Assembly: GCF_017996735.1 (NCBI RefSeq)
Contig: NZ_JAGOGJ010000016.1
Span: forward strand, 1,238 to 65,237
Direction: 5' to 3'
DNA: 64,000 bases
From: Niveispirillum sp.
GTDB lineage: Bacteria; Pseudomonadota; Alphaproteobacteria; Azospirillales; Azospirillaceae
Part shown: piece after piece, positions 33,593-42,343 of the stretch
Layout of the letters: every line of letters begins with the position of its first letter
How positions within the stretch are numbered: the first letter of the stretch is position 1
Made by a program: the position numbers and the translations under genes
Notes under the pieces: generated by a model
Told to the model about the DNA's origin: nothing
Databases searched by the model: none
The model's input: only the letters and a program-made list of their open reading frames with translations

Positions 33593-34672
33593 TCAATGCA
33601 CCGATCCGGCGGGCTTGTCCCCCTTGCCGCTGACCCCGGCCTCGGCAAAGGTCGCCATGTTCAGGTGGCAGGCGAGCGCGGAGCGCAGGACCGGAATGGT
33701 GAGCGCCGCCCCCGATGCCTCGCCCAGCCGCATGTCGAATTCGAACAGCGGGCGCTTGTTGATGGCGGTCAGCAGGCGGGCATGGCCCGGCTCGGCGCTG
33801 CGATGGGCCACGATGCAATGGTCCAGCGCCTTGGGATCGGCCTTATAGAGCACGGCGGCGGCGGCGGTGCAGGCAAAACCGTCCAGCACGACCGGCACGC
33901 GGGCCAGACGGCAGGCGATGATGGCGCCCATGATGGCGGCCAGTTCCTGTCCGCCCAGGCAGCGCAGCGCCTCGAACGGATCGGCCAGGGCCGTGGGATT
34001 GGCGGCCAGACCCGCCTCCACCGCCGCGATCTTGCGCTTGATGCCTTCGCTGTCCACACCGGTGCCGGGGCCAACCCAGTCAGATGCTGGCCCCCCGAAC
34101 AGGGCGGCGCATATGGCGGCGGCCGACGTGGTGTTGCCAATGCCCATTTCGCCCAGGCACAGCAGGTGAAGGCCCGGTTCGATGGCCATCATGCCATAGG
34201 CGGCCGCGCGGGCGCAGACCTCCTCGCTCATCGCCGGACCTTGGGTGAAGTCGGCGGTCGGGTGGTCCAGGTCCATTTCATGCACGCGCAGATCGGCATC
34301 GTGCAGTTCGGCCAGTTGGTTGATGGCGGCTTGGCCATTGATGAAGGCCTGCACCATCTGCCCCGTCACGGCGGGCGGATAGGCGGACACGCCGCGCTGG
34401 GCCACGCCATGGGCGCCGGCGAAGATCACGATGCGCGGATGGGTTAGTTCCGGCGGCGCCTTGCCCTGCCAGGTGGCCAGCCATTGCACCAGATCCTCCA
34501 GCCGGCCCAGCGCGCCGGGCGGCTTCAGCAGGGTCTGTTCGCGCTGCATGGCCGCCGTCGCCGCCTCCAGGTCCGGGCCGGGCAGTTCCGTCAGAACGCG
34601 GCGGATTTCCTCCAGGCTGGGCAGGCCCTCTTCATCATGGTGGTGATGGGGATGGTCGTGATGGCCGGACAT
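33593..34672 (-). CDS. cobT: Nicotinate-nucleotide-dimethylbenzimidazole phosphoribosyltransferase
   Basis: A 359-residue enzyme that makes alpha-ribazole phosphate for the lower loop of cobalamin. The start is ATG 34672, six bases after AGGA. Visible signatures are IFAGAHGVAQRGVSAYPPAVT, LLCLGEMGIGNTTSAAAICAAL, GTGVDSEGIKRKI and CIVAHRSAEPGHARLL. An unusual feature is a His-rich N-terminus (MSGHHDHPHHHHDEEG), which may bind metal. The gene is divergent from cobS, with which it functions in the same pathway. Confidence 0.96.
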   Translation of the reverse strand: MSGHHDHPHHHHDEEGLPSLEEIRRVLTELPGPDLEAATAAMQREQTLLKPPGALGRLEDLVQWLATWQGKAPPELTHPRIVIFAGAHGVAQRGVSAYPPAVTGQMVQAFINGQAAINQLAELHDADLRVHEMDLDHPTADFTQGPAMSEEVCARAAAYGMMAIEPGLHLLCLGEMGIGNTTSAAAICAALFGGPASDWVGPGTGVDSEGIKRKIAAVEAGLAANPTALADPFEALRCLGGQELAAIMGAIIACRLARVPVVLDGFACTAAAAVLYKADPKALDHCIVAHRSAEPGHARLLTAINKRPLFEFDMRLGEASGAALTIPVLRSALACHLNMATFAEAGVSGKGDKPAGSVH

Positions 34673-34774
34673 GGCTTTTCCTGACAGACACGTGGTTATG
34701 GTTACCGTCTGGCCCCCTGCATGGGTGCTGGAACGGTGCTGGCGGTGAAAGCCACACTGGCCTATACCGATGTC

Positions 34775-35581
34775 ATGAGCGATGCAACAAAGCAGCACAG
34801 GCCCCGTCCGCTCGCGGAATTCATGGCGGCCACCATCTTCCTGACCCGCCTGCCCTTGCGCTGGAACGGCGACTGGCCGGACGACCTTAATCGCCGGGCC
34901 CTCTCCTGGTTCCCCATCGTGGGCTGCCTGATTGGGGCGGCGGGCGGTTTGCTGTACTGGGCACTGCATTTTGTGGGGCTGGCACCGCTGCTGGCCGCCA
35001 TCGTGACCGTGGCGGCACTGACCTGGCTGACCGGTGCCTTGCACGAGGATGGGCTGGCCGATGTCGCCGACGGGTTCGGCGGCGGCCGCGACAAGGAGGC
35101 CAAGCTGTCCATAATGAAGGACAGCCGGGTCGGCACCTATGGGTCCATGGCGCTGATTCTGGTGGTGCTGGCGCGCGTCGGGGTGCTGGCCACCCTGGCC
35201 GATCCGCGTACCGTGGCACTGGCCCTGATCGGCGCGCATGCCTTTTCGCGCGGGCTGCTGCCGCTGGTGAAGCTGGCATTGCCCGATGCGCGGCTGAAGG
35301 GTGTGTCGGCGGATCAGGGACGGCCCGACAGCGCCCGGGCGCTGATCGCCCTGCTGATCGGTTTCACCCTGGCCGCCACGGCGCTGAATAAGCTGCATCT
35401 GGCGTCGGGCATGATCAGCCTGTCGGTCATGGCCATCTCCGCCGCCACCGTCTGGGCCCTGGCGCGCCTGTCGAAAAAGCAGATCGGCGGGGTCACGGGC
35501 GATGTCCTGGGCGCTGGGCAGCAGATGGCGGAAATCGGCTTCCTTCTAGCCCTGGCAGCAGTCATTCCGGCTTCGACATGA
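34775..35581 (+). CDS. cobS: Adenosylcobinamide-GDP ribazoletransferase
   Basis: A 268-residue membrane enzyme joining adenosylcobinamide-GDP to alpha-ribazole, the last nucleotide-loop step of cobalamin synthesis. The family motif TGALHEDGLADVADGFGGG (about residues 80-98), DSRVGTYG and four or five hydrophobic segments are visible. I use the ATG at 34775 (MSDATKQHR) by family length, as no ribosome site is clear; an in-frame ATG at 34721 is possible. Its stop overlaps the next start by four bases (ATGA), so it is coupled to the phosphatase gene. Confidence 0.93.
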   Translation: MSDATKQHRPRPLAEFMAATIFLTRLPLRWNGDWPDDLNRRALSWFPIVGCLIGAAGGLLYWALHFVGLAPLLAAIVTVAALTWLTGALHEDGLADVADGFGGGRDKEAKLSIMKDSRVGTYGSMALILVVLARVGVLATLADPRTVALALIGAHAFSRGLLPLVKLALPDARLKGVSADQGRPDSARALIALLIGFTLAATALNKLHLASGMISLSVMAISAATVWALARLSKKQIGGVTGDVLGAGQQMAEIGFLLALAAVIPAST

Positions 35582-36210
35582 GCGGGGGCGGCGCTGTCAC
35601 ACGCTGGTGGTGGCTGCGGCATGCGCCCCTGGCCCTGCCCCCCGGCACCATCGCCGGGCGGATGGATGCGGATGTCGATCTTTCCGATAGCGGAATGATT
35701 GATGGCGCACGGGTCTGGTTGCCTGAACAGGCCATCTGGCTGACCACGCCCCTTTCGCGTAGCGTGCGGTCGGCGGCGGCATTGCGGCCCGGTCAACCCA
35801 CCTTGTGCGTGCCCGACCTGACCGAACAGGATTTCGGGGACTGGCACGGCCGCACCCATGGGGAAATCTGGGAGAGCGAGCGCGCCCTGGCAGAGCATTT
35901 CTGGCAGGACCCGGCGGGACATGCCCCACCGGGGGGCGAGAGTTTCGCGGCCCTGTGCGACCGCGTGGCAGCGGCGGTGATGCGGGAAAGCGCCGCCCAT
36001 AGGGGGCACGATATCGTCATGGTCGGTCATGCCGGCCCCATCCGGGCAGCGCTGGCCCTGGCGTTGGGACTGCCGCCCGCAGGTGTCCTGTCGGTTTCGG
36101 TCGATCATTGGCATCTGTTCCGGATGGACCATCTGGCCCTGGGCGACGGGAACGGACAATGGCGCCTTATCAGCGCCAATATTCCGCCATGTCAGGGCCG
36201 CTTGCTTTGA
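35578..36210 (+). CDS. cobC: Histidine phosphatase, alpha-ribazole phosphatase-like
   Basis: A 210-residue phosphoglycerate-mutase-fold phosphatase. The usual RHG motif reads WLRHAP (Gly replaced by Ala), followed by TEQDFGDWHGRTHGEIW, the catalytic acid region PPGGESF, and the second His in MVGHAGPIRA. By position it would dephosphorylate alpha-ribazole phosphate between CobT and CobS. It overlaps cobS by four bases. The RHA variant is seen in other cobalamin-cluster phosphatases, but this is from memory of the family. Confidence 0.85.
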   Translation: MSGGGAVTRWWWLRHAPLALPPGTIAGRMDADVDLSDSGMIDGARVWLPEQAIWLTTPLSRSVRSAAALRPGQPTLCVPDLTEQDFGDWHGRTHGEIWESERALAEHFWQDPAGHAPPGGESFAALCDRVAAAVMRESAAHRGHDIVMVGHAGPIRAALALALGLPPAGVLSVSVDHWHLFRMDHLALGDGNGQWRLISANIPPCQGRLL

Positions 36211-36261
36211 TTAGGCATTGCGGGCATTGAGAAGATGTTCGCCAAAAAAGGGAGCGGAGAG

Positions 36262-36936
36262 ATGAAGCGTTTCGTGATGGCCCTGTTCGGCCTGACCCTG
36301 GCGGTGTCCGCCCTGGTGCGCCCGGCCCAGGCCCTGACGGAACCCGAATTGATGGTGGAACGGGCGCGGGTGACGGCGCTGACCCTGCTGACCGATCCGC
36401 AATATAAGGATCTGAAGACCCTGGTCAGCCGCGCACGCGCCGTCCTGATCCTTCCCAACGTTATCCAGGCCGGATTCTTCGTGGGCGGCGGCGGCGGCAC
36501 CGGCGTGATGGTGGCGCGCGGTGACGATGGGGCCTGGAGCGGTCCCGCCTTCTACACCCTGGCGGAAGCCAGCTTCGGCCTGCAGTTCGGCGGGCAGGCA
36601 TCGGAGATGATGATGGTGATCATGACCCAGAAGGGTCTGGACGCCGTCATCGACCGCAAGGTGAAGCTGGGCGCCGACGCCAATGTGGCGCTGGGCGAAC
36701 TGGGCACCGGTGTCGGCGCCTCCTATGGCGTGGGCCTGTCGGCGGACATCTATGTCTATGCCAAGACCAGCGGCCTGTTCGGCGGCATGGCGGTCGAAGG
36801 CTCCGTCATTGCCCCACGCAAGGAGTTCAACAACAAATTCTATGGCCAGGTGACAGAACCGCGCGCCATCCTGGTGGACCGCCATTTCTATCGGCCTGAG
36901 GCCCAGTCGCTTGCCAGTGCCCTGAACACGCAGTGA
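36262..36936 (+). CDS. SYLF-domain lipid-binding protein (YSC84-related)
   Basis: A 224-residue protein starting at ATG 36262 close to a GGAGCGGAGAG ribosome site. A signal peptide (MKRFVMALFGLTLAVSALVRPAQA) indicates export. The mature chain is a SYLF domain: ARAVLILPNVIQAGFFVGGGGGTGVMVAR, SGPAFYTLAEASFGLQFGG and a long Gly/Ala-rich GELGTGVGASYGVGLSADIYVYAKTSGLFGG. SYLF domains bind phosphoinositides in eukaryotes; bacterial members are presumed envelope lipid-binding proteins. No operon partner is visible. Confidence 0.9.
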   Translation: MKRFVMALFGLTLAVSALVRPAQALTEPELMVERARVTALTLLTDPQYKDLKTLVSRARAVLILPNVIQAGFFVGGGGGTGVMVARGDDGAWSGPAFYTLAEASFGLQFGGQASEMMMVIMTQKGLDAVIDRKVKLGADANVALGELGTGVGASYGVGLSADIYVYAKTSGLFGGMAVEGSVIAPRKEFNNKFYGQVTEPRAILVDRHFYRPEAQSLASALNTQ

Positions 36937-36971
36937 CGTTTACACTATAACGCCGCGCTTCTTTTGCGGAG

Positions 36972-39476
36972 TCAGATCAACTTTCCTTGCCGCGCGTCGG
37001 GCGGCGGTGCCATCAGTTCGGGCACCGCCTCCTCCAGCAATTCGTTGACCGCCTCGTCCAGCAAGGCATCGATCGCGCTGCCCTGCACCTGCTCCCGCCC
37101 GATTTCCAGAATGACGGGAACGGCCAGGGGGGAGATCCGGTCCAGGCGGCGGTGGCGGATACGGCCCTGGACGCGGGCCAGCATGTCGGCCAGACGCCGC
37201 ACATCGGTCAGGCTCGCCGCCGCATCGGCCCGCGTGGCGCGCAGCAGCACATGGCCCGGCTCGTGCCGGCGCAGCACGTCATAAATCAGGTCGGCGCTGA
37301 ACATCACCTGCCGTCCCGTCTTTTCCAGGCCGGGATGGCGGCGTTCGATCAGGCCGGAAATGACGGCGACATAACGGAACAGGCGTTTCAGCATAGATGA
37401 TTCCTCCATCCACGCCTCCAGATCGTCGCCCAGCATATCCTGATCGAACAGGGCCTCCAGATTGCTCGCCGGTTTCAGCGACCAGATGGCCAGCACATAA
37501 TCGGTGGCGACAAAGCCCAGCGGGTGCAGGCCCGCGCGCTCCATCCGCCGCGTCAGCAACATGCCCAGCGTCTGATGCGCGTTGCGCCCTTCGAAGCAGT
37601 AGGCGACCAGATATTCCTTGTCGTTGCGGGGAAAGGTTTCCACCAGCAGGCCGGATATGTCGGGCAGGATGGACCGGTACTGTTGCAAGCGCAGCCATTC
37701 CTGCACCGCGTCGGGGAAAGCATCCCATTGACGCGGGTCGGACAGCAACGCCCGCACCCGGTCGGCCAGATGGGTGGACAGCGGCAGGCGACCACCGGCA
37801 TAGGCGGGAACCTTGGGCGTGCCCTGCCCGCCCTTGGCCGCGATCACGTCATTGTCGCGGATGCCGACAAATTTCAGCAATTGCCCGGCGAAGATGAAAG
37901 TGTCACCCGGCACCAGACCATTGACGAAATATTCCTCCACCCGTCCCAGCACCTGCCCCCGGTTCAGCCGGACATTCAGCATCACCTCTTCCACGATGGT
38001 GCCGATATTCAGCCGGTACTGGCGCGACACCATGCCGTTGGCCGCCTGCCACAGGCCGGTGTCGGGGTCCTGGGTCAGGCGCTTGAACTTCTCATAGGCG
38101 CCAAGGGCGTAGCCCCCCGTGGCGACGAAGTCGAAGACATCGTCAAACTCATCGCGCGACAGGTCGGCGTAAGGGCTGGCCCGCACCACCTCGGCATACA
38201 GCGTATCTGGGCTGAACGGCCCGGAACAGGCGACGCCGGTAATATGCTGGGCCAGCACATCCAACGCACCGGGCCGCAGCCGGTCACCATCCAGCGTGCC
38301 GGCCTTGATGGCGGCCACTGCCGCCTCACATTCCAGCACCTCGAACCGGTTGCCGGGGACCAGCAGGGCCTTCGACGCCTCGTCCAGCCGGTGGTTGGCG
38401 CGGCCGATGCGCTGCAACAGGCGGGACACACCCTTGGGCGCGCCGACCTGTACCACCAGATCGATCTCCGCCCAGTCGATGCCCAGGTCCAGGGAAGAGG
38501 TGGCGACCACGGCCCGCAGCTTGCCGGCCGCCATCGCTGCCTCCACCTTGCGCCGCTGCTCCACGGCCAGGCTGCCATGGTGCAGGGCGATGGGCAGATT
38601 GTCGGTATTCAGTCGCCAGAGTTCCTGAAAGGCCAATTCCGCCTGGGCGCGGGTATTCACGAAGACCAGGGTGACACCATGATCGCGGATACGCTGATAC
38701 ACCTCCCCCATGGCATGCAGGGCCATGTGACCCGCCCAGGGCAGATGTTCCTTGGTGGCCAGGATCTCCACCTTGGGCGGGGCACCGGGCCGGCCGCGCA
38801 CCACCCGTACCGGCGCCAACTCTCCCTCATCATCGTGAAGCCGGCCCGTGGGCGACAGAAAGGCGGTCAGGGCATCGGGGTCAGCGACCGTGGCCGACAG
38901 GCCAGCACGCAGGGCGTGGGGCGCCAGGCCGGACAGCCGGGCCAGGCAGAGCGCCAGTTGATCCCCGCGCTTGGTGCCGGCAAGCGCATGCAACTCATCA
39001 ATCACGATCCGGCGCAGGGGGCGGAAAATGTCCCCGGCATCGGGGTAGGAAACCATCAGCGCCAGGCTTTCCACCGTGGTCATCAGGATATGCGGCGGTT
39101 TGGAGCGCTGACGCGCCCGCTTGGCCTCCGGCGTGTCGCCGGTGCGGGTTTCGGCCCGGATGGGCAGGCGCAAGGATGCGATGGGCGCTTCCAGATTGCG
39201 TTGAATATCGACAGCCAAGGCCTTCAGCGGCGAGATATAAAGCGTGTGCAACCCTTCGCGCGGACGTTCGGACAGGTCGATCAGGCTGGGCAGGAAACCG
39301 GCCAGCGTCTTGCCCGCCCCCGTGGGTGCGATCAGCAGCGCGTGCATCCCGTCCCGCGCGGCGGCCACCATGCCCAATTGATGCGGGCGCGGCGCCCAGC
39401 CCTGTGACCGGAACCAGCCGGCAATGCCGGGCGGGATCAGGTCCTGGTCGTCGGAAAGGGCGGGTACGGGCTGCAT
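36972..39476 (-). CDS. Ligase-associated DEXH-box DNA helicase (Lhr family)
   Basis: An 834-residue superfamily 2 helicase starting at ATG 39476. Walker A is LIAPTGAGKTLAGFLPSL, the DEXH box is VIDELHALAGTKRGDQL, with SATV (motif III), ALHHGSLAVEQRRKVE and ATSSLDLGIDW (IV-V), and LQRIGRANHRLDE (VI). The C-terminal 300 residues are the Lhr-specific winged-helix/beta-barrel region. This form is known from loci with an ATP-dependent DNA ligase, a metallophosphatase and an exonuclease-like protein in a DNA-damage response; none of these is adjacent here. It unwinds DNA or RNA-DNA hybrids in repair. Confidence 0.94.
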   Translation of the reverse strand: MQPVPALSDDQDLIPPGIAGWFRSQGWAPRPHQLGMVAAARDGMHALLIAPTGAGKTLAGFLPSLIDLSERPREGLHTLYISPLKALAVDIQRNLEAPIASLRLPIRAETRTGDTPEAKRARQRSKPPHILMTTVESLALMVSYPDAGDIFRPLRRIVIDELHALAGTKRGDQLALCLARLSGLAPHALRAGLSATVADPDALTAFLSPTGRLHDDEGELAPVRVVRGRPGAPPKVEILATKEHLPWAGHMALHAMGEVYQRIRDHGVTLVFVNTRAQAELAFQELWRLNTDNLPIALHHGSLAVEQRRKVEAAMAAGKLRAVVATSSLDLGIDWAEIDLVVQVGAPKGVSRLLQRIGRANHRLDEASKALLVPGNRFEVLECEAAVAAIKAGTLDGDRLRPGALDVLAQHITGVACSGPFSPDTLYAEVVRASPYADLSRDEFDDVFDFVATGGYALGAYEKFKRLTQDPDTGLWQAANGMVSRQYRLNIGTIVEEVMLNVRLNRGQVLGRVEEYFVNGLVPGDTFIFAGQLLKFVGIRDNDVIAAKGGQGTPKVPAYAGGRLPLSTHLADRVRALLSDPRQWDAFPDAVQEWLRLQQYRSILPDISGLLVETFPRNDKEYLVAYCFEGRNAHQTLGMLLTRRMERAGLHPLGFVATDYVLAIWSLKPASNLEALFDQDMLGDDLEAWMEESSMLKRLFRYVAVISGLIERRHPGLEKTGRQVMFSADLIYDVLRRHEPGHVLLRATRADAAASLTDVRRLADMLARVQGRIRHRRLDRISPLAVPVILEIGREQVQGSAIDALLDEAVNELLEEAVPELMAPPPDARQGKLI

Positions 39477-39578
39477 GGGCGCATGATGCCGGAACGGAGC
39501 GCGAACGGAAAGGGGCGTTGCGGGGGACACTGCCACGGGCATACAATGTATTTCGTATCGAACGCCGGAGAACCCGTG

Positions 39579-39994
39579 ATGCGGACGGTCACTATCCAGG
39601 AAGCACGCACCAACCTGACCAAGCTGGTGGAGAAAGCCGCGAAGGGGGATGCGTTCATCATCGCCGAGGCCGGTAAGCCGCTGGTCAAGGTGATCGCACT
39701 GGAGCCGGCCAACAGCCTGCATGATAGCATCGTCAGCATCTGGGAAGTGGCTGTTAAGTTCGCCCTGGAGGACTTCCGGTTCGATCCTCAAATTCTGCAT
39801 GAAGGTTTACAGGCCAACGGCTACCAGGAAACGCCAATGACAGCCCAGCATGCGATCACTGTAGGTGCCTTGCCCCAATCCACCGGGACCCGTTCGACCG
39901 GATGCTGGTAGCGCAGGCGTAGACGGAAAACCTGACCTTACTGACCGCTGACAAAACCCTCGCCCGCTATCCGGGGCCGATCCAGTTGATGTGA
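39579..39994 (+). pseudogene. Decayed antitoxin-toxin fusion (Phd/VapB-like antitoxin and PIN-domain VapC remnant)
   Basis: The frame starts as an intact Phd/YefM-type antitoxin (MRTVTIQEARTNLTKLVEK...KVIALEP, about 45 residues) but then continues in frame into the middle of a PIN toxin (SLHDSIVSIWEVAVKFALEDF, NGYQETPMTAQHAITVGAL). The antitoxin end and the toxin N-terminus are missing, as after an internal deletion. Near 39878-39882 a one-base loss shifts frame; the other frame reads PIHRDPFDRMLVAQA, then TAG (probably from CAG), then TENLTLLTADKTLARYPGPIQLM and TGA. So there are three lesions: deletion, frameshift and nonsense. The short intact frame ends at 39911. It is surely dead as a toxin; the antitoxin half might still be made. 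Confidence 0.85.
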
Positions 39995-39997
39995 CCC

Positions 39998-40411
39998 ATG
40001 ATCCGTGCCGCCACCCACGCCGATATCCCTGACCTGATGCGTATCCGCGCCGCCGTGCGGGAGAACCGGCTGAATGATCCGTCGCGCGTACCGGTATCCG
40101 CTTATCGGGAGTTCCTGGCCGTCAGCCACATCTGGCTGTTCGAGGATGAAGGCGGCATCCGGGGCTTTGCGGCCGCCGACCCGCGTGATGGCAGCATCTG
40201 GGCCTTGTTCACCGATCCGGCCGCCGAAGGCAGGGGCGTGGGCAAGGCGCTGCTGCCTTATGCGCTGGACGATCTGAAGGCGGCGGGATGGGACCGGGCG
40301 CACCTGTCCACGGCCCCCGGCACCCGGGCCGATGAATTCTATCGCCGCCAGGGCTGGGAGCCGGCCGGGCTGACCGAGGGTGGGGAACAGGGGTTTGTCC
40401 GCCGCCTGTGA
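39998..40411 (+). CDS. GNAT-family N-acetyltransferase
   Basis: A 137-residue GNAT fold. Starting MIRAATHADIPDLMRIRAAV, it has the acetyl-CoA loop DPAAEGRGVGKALLPYAL and the C-terminal AHLSTAPGTRADEFYRRQGW typical of the family. The substrate is unknown. It starts 3 bases after the wreck of the toxin-antitoxin pair, which may once have been translated with it. Confidence 0.9.
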   Translation: MIRAATHADIPDLMRIRAAVRENRLNDPSRVPVSAYREFLAVSHIWLFEDEGGIRGFAAADPRDGSIWALFTDPAAEGRGVGKALLPYALDDLKAAGWDRAHLSTAPGTRADEFYRRQGWEPAGLTEGGEQGFVRRL

Positions 40412-40527
40412 CTCCGGCCCCTGGTCATCGCATGGGGCCAATTCCCGTTGCGGGCAAGCCGCCCCCTGGCATCGGCCCGCGGCGTCCGATAAGGTCGCGG
40501 CCGGACCCGAACATGGATGCGGTTGCG

Positions 40528-41337
40528 ATGACGGACAATACCACCCGCCTGCTGGAGATCATGGCGAAGCTGCGCGATCCGCAGGGCGGCTGCCCCTGGG
40601 ATCTGGAGCAGGATTTTGCCACCATCGCCCCGCATACGATCGAGGAAGCCTATGAGGTGGCGGACGCCATCCTGTCGGGCGACATGATGGCCGTGAAGGA
40701 CGAGCTGGGCGATCTGCTGTTCCAGACGGTGTTCTATGCCCAGATGGGCAAGGAACGCGGCCTGTTCGATTTCGACGCCATCGCCGGCCATATCGCCGAC
40801 AAGATGATCCGCCGCCATCCGCATGTGTTCGGCGAGGTGTCGGTCAACACGGCCGATGATCAGGTCAAGCATTGGGAGGAGTTGAAGGCGCGGGAGCGGG
40901 CCGAGAAGGCCGCCGCCAGCGGCATACCGCCCTCTGCCCTGGACGGGATCACGCCCGGCCTGCCCGCCCTGACGCGCGCTGTGAAATTGCAGAAGCGCGC
41001 CGCCCGCGTCGGCTTCGACTGGACCCGCGCCGATGAGATTCTGGACAAGATCGAGGAGGAGATCGGCGAATTGCGGGCCGAGATCAAGGCCGCGACAATG
41101 GAAAAGGCCCGCGTGCAGGACGAGCTGGGCGATCTGCTGTTTGCGCTGGTCAATCTGGCGCGCCGGTTGGATATCGACCCGGAAACGGCCCTGCGCGGCA
41201 CCAACCACAAGTTCGACCGCCGCTTCCGCTTTGTCGAACAAAACCTTGAAGCACAAGGAAAAAAGCCAGAGACCTCCACCCTGGAAGAGATGGAGTCCCT
41301 CTGGGTCGAGGCGAAGAAGACCGAACGCGGCATGTGA
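40528..41337 (+). CDS. mazG: Nucleoside triphosphate pyrophosphohydrolase
   Basis: A 269-residue protein with two MazG domains. It hydrolyses NTPs and dNTPs to the monophosphate and pyrophosphate, a house-cleaning activity. The first domain has LRDPQGGCPWDLEQDFATI, TIEEAYEVADAI and KDELGDLLFQTVFYAQ (metal-binding Glu/Asp). The second has EILDKIEEEIGELRAEI and VQDELGDLLFALVNLARRL. I use the ATG at 40528 on family length; ATG 40513 is possible. It is followed 21 bp later by an SDR gene. Confidence 0.95.
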   Translation: MTDNTTRLLEIMAKLRDPQGGCPWDLEQDFATIAPHTIEEAYEVADAILSGDMMAVKDELGDLLFQTVFYAQMGKERGLFDFDAIAGHIADKMIRRHPHVFGEVSVNTADDQVKHWEELKARERAEKAAASGIPPSALDGITPGLPALTRAVKLQKRAARVGFDWTRADEILDKIEEEIGELRAEIKAATMEKARVQDELGDLLFALVNLARRLDIDPETALRGTNHKFDRRFRFVEQNLEAQGKKPETSTLEEMESLWVEAKKTERGM

Positions 41338-41358
41338 TGAAGCACGGGAGAGAGTGAG

Positions 41359-42135
41359 ATGACCAACGTTCCCTATGCCCCCAAGGTGGTGATGATCACC
41401 GGCGCCACCGGGGCCTTTGGCGCCGCCTTCGCCCGGCGTTTTGCCGCGCTGGGCTCGAAGCTGATCCTGACGGGCCGTGATCTGTCCAAGTTCGACGGTC
41501 TGCTGAGCGAGATCGAAACGCCCGTCCACCTGATGAAGTTCGATGTACGCGACCGCAAGGCGGTGGAGGCGGAACTGGCCGCCCTGCCCGCCGAATTCGG
41601 CGAGATCGACCTGCTGGTCAACAATGCCGGACTGGCGCTGGGCGCCGATCCCGCCTTCAAGTCCAACCTGGACGATTGGGAGGTGATGATCGACACCAAT
41701 GACAAGGCGCTGGCCATCATCACCGGCCTGATCCTGCCGGGCATGGTGGAGCACGGGCGCGGCCATATCATCAATATCAGTTCCACCGCCGGCTCCTACC
41801 CCTATCCCGGCGGGCATGTCTATTGCGCGTCCAAGGCCTTTGTGACCCAGTTCAGCCTGTCGCTGCGCGCCGACCTGATCGGCACCGGGGTGCGCGTCAC
41901 CTGTGTCGAGCCGGGCATGGTGCAGACCGATTTCAGCCTGGTGCGCTTCAAGGGCGACGCCGAAAAGGCGGCCAAGGTCTATGCCGACACGGTGCCCCTG
42001 ACGGCCGAGGACGTAGCAGAGACGGTAACCTGGGCCGCGACCCTGCCGCCGCATTTTAATGTGAACAGGGTGGAGATCATGCCCACGACCCAGGGGCCGG
42101 GCGCGCTGGGCGTATACCGCGCGCCGAAGGCGTAA
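41359..42135 (+). CDS. SDR-family NADP-dependent oxidoreductase, YdfG-like
   Basis: A 258-residue classical short-chain dehydrogenase. The cofactor loop TGATGAFGAAFARRFAALG, LVNNAG, the catalytic SSTAGSYPYPGG and the YCASK tetrad (Tyr-x-x-x-Lys) are visible. PGMVQTDF and VNRVEIMPTTQ match the YdfG group of NADP-dependent 3-hydroxy acid dehydrogenases (serine, malonic semialdehyde). It lies 21 bp after mazG and is probably co-transcribed. Confidence 0.88.
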   Translation: MTNVPYAPKVVMITGATGAFGAAFARRFAALGSKLILTGRDLSKFDGLLSEIETPVHLMKFDVRDRKAVEAELAALPAEFGEIDLLVNNAGLALGADPAFKSNLDDWEVMIDTNDKALAIITGLILPGMVEHGRGHIINISSTAGSYPYPGGHVYCASKAFVTQFSLSLRADLIGTGVRVTCVEPGMVQTDFSLVRFKGDAEKAAKVYADTVPLTAEDVAETVTWAATLPPHFNVNRVEIMPTTQGPGALGVYRAPKA

Positions 42136-42160
42136 GCAGACGTCGTTTTGCGAACCCTGA

Positions 42161-42207
42161 CAGCCGGGGAAGGTGAAGCCGCCACGTCACGGCATCTTCC
42201 CCGGCTG
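42161..42207. repeat. 12-bp inverted repeat after the SDR gene
   Basis: CAGCCGGGGAAG (42161-42172) pairs with CTTCCCCGGCTG (42196-42207), with a smaller GCCG/CGGC pair inside the 23-base loop. It starts 25 bases past the SDR stop. No T run follows, so it may be a transcript-stabilising hairpin rather than a simple terminator. Confidence 0.55.
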
Positions 42208-42343
42208 GCCGAAATCGGGCCTGGACAATGCCCGATCGGCCCCTGTGATCACCGTCACAGTCCGCTACAGTTGCCCCCTATGTCGGGCGTTACAAACATG
42301 CTATAGCGGCCCATCCTCAGCATCCAAACACAACAAGGCTGCA

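Noticed and set aside
34673..34774. Possible cobalamin riboswitch between cobT and cobS
   Set aside because: GCCACACTGG only resembles a B12 box. The 102-bp gap is too short for the full aptamer, and no other conserved helices could be found.
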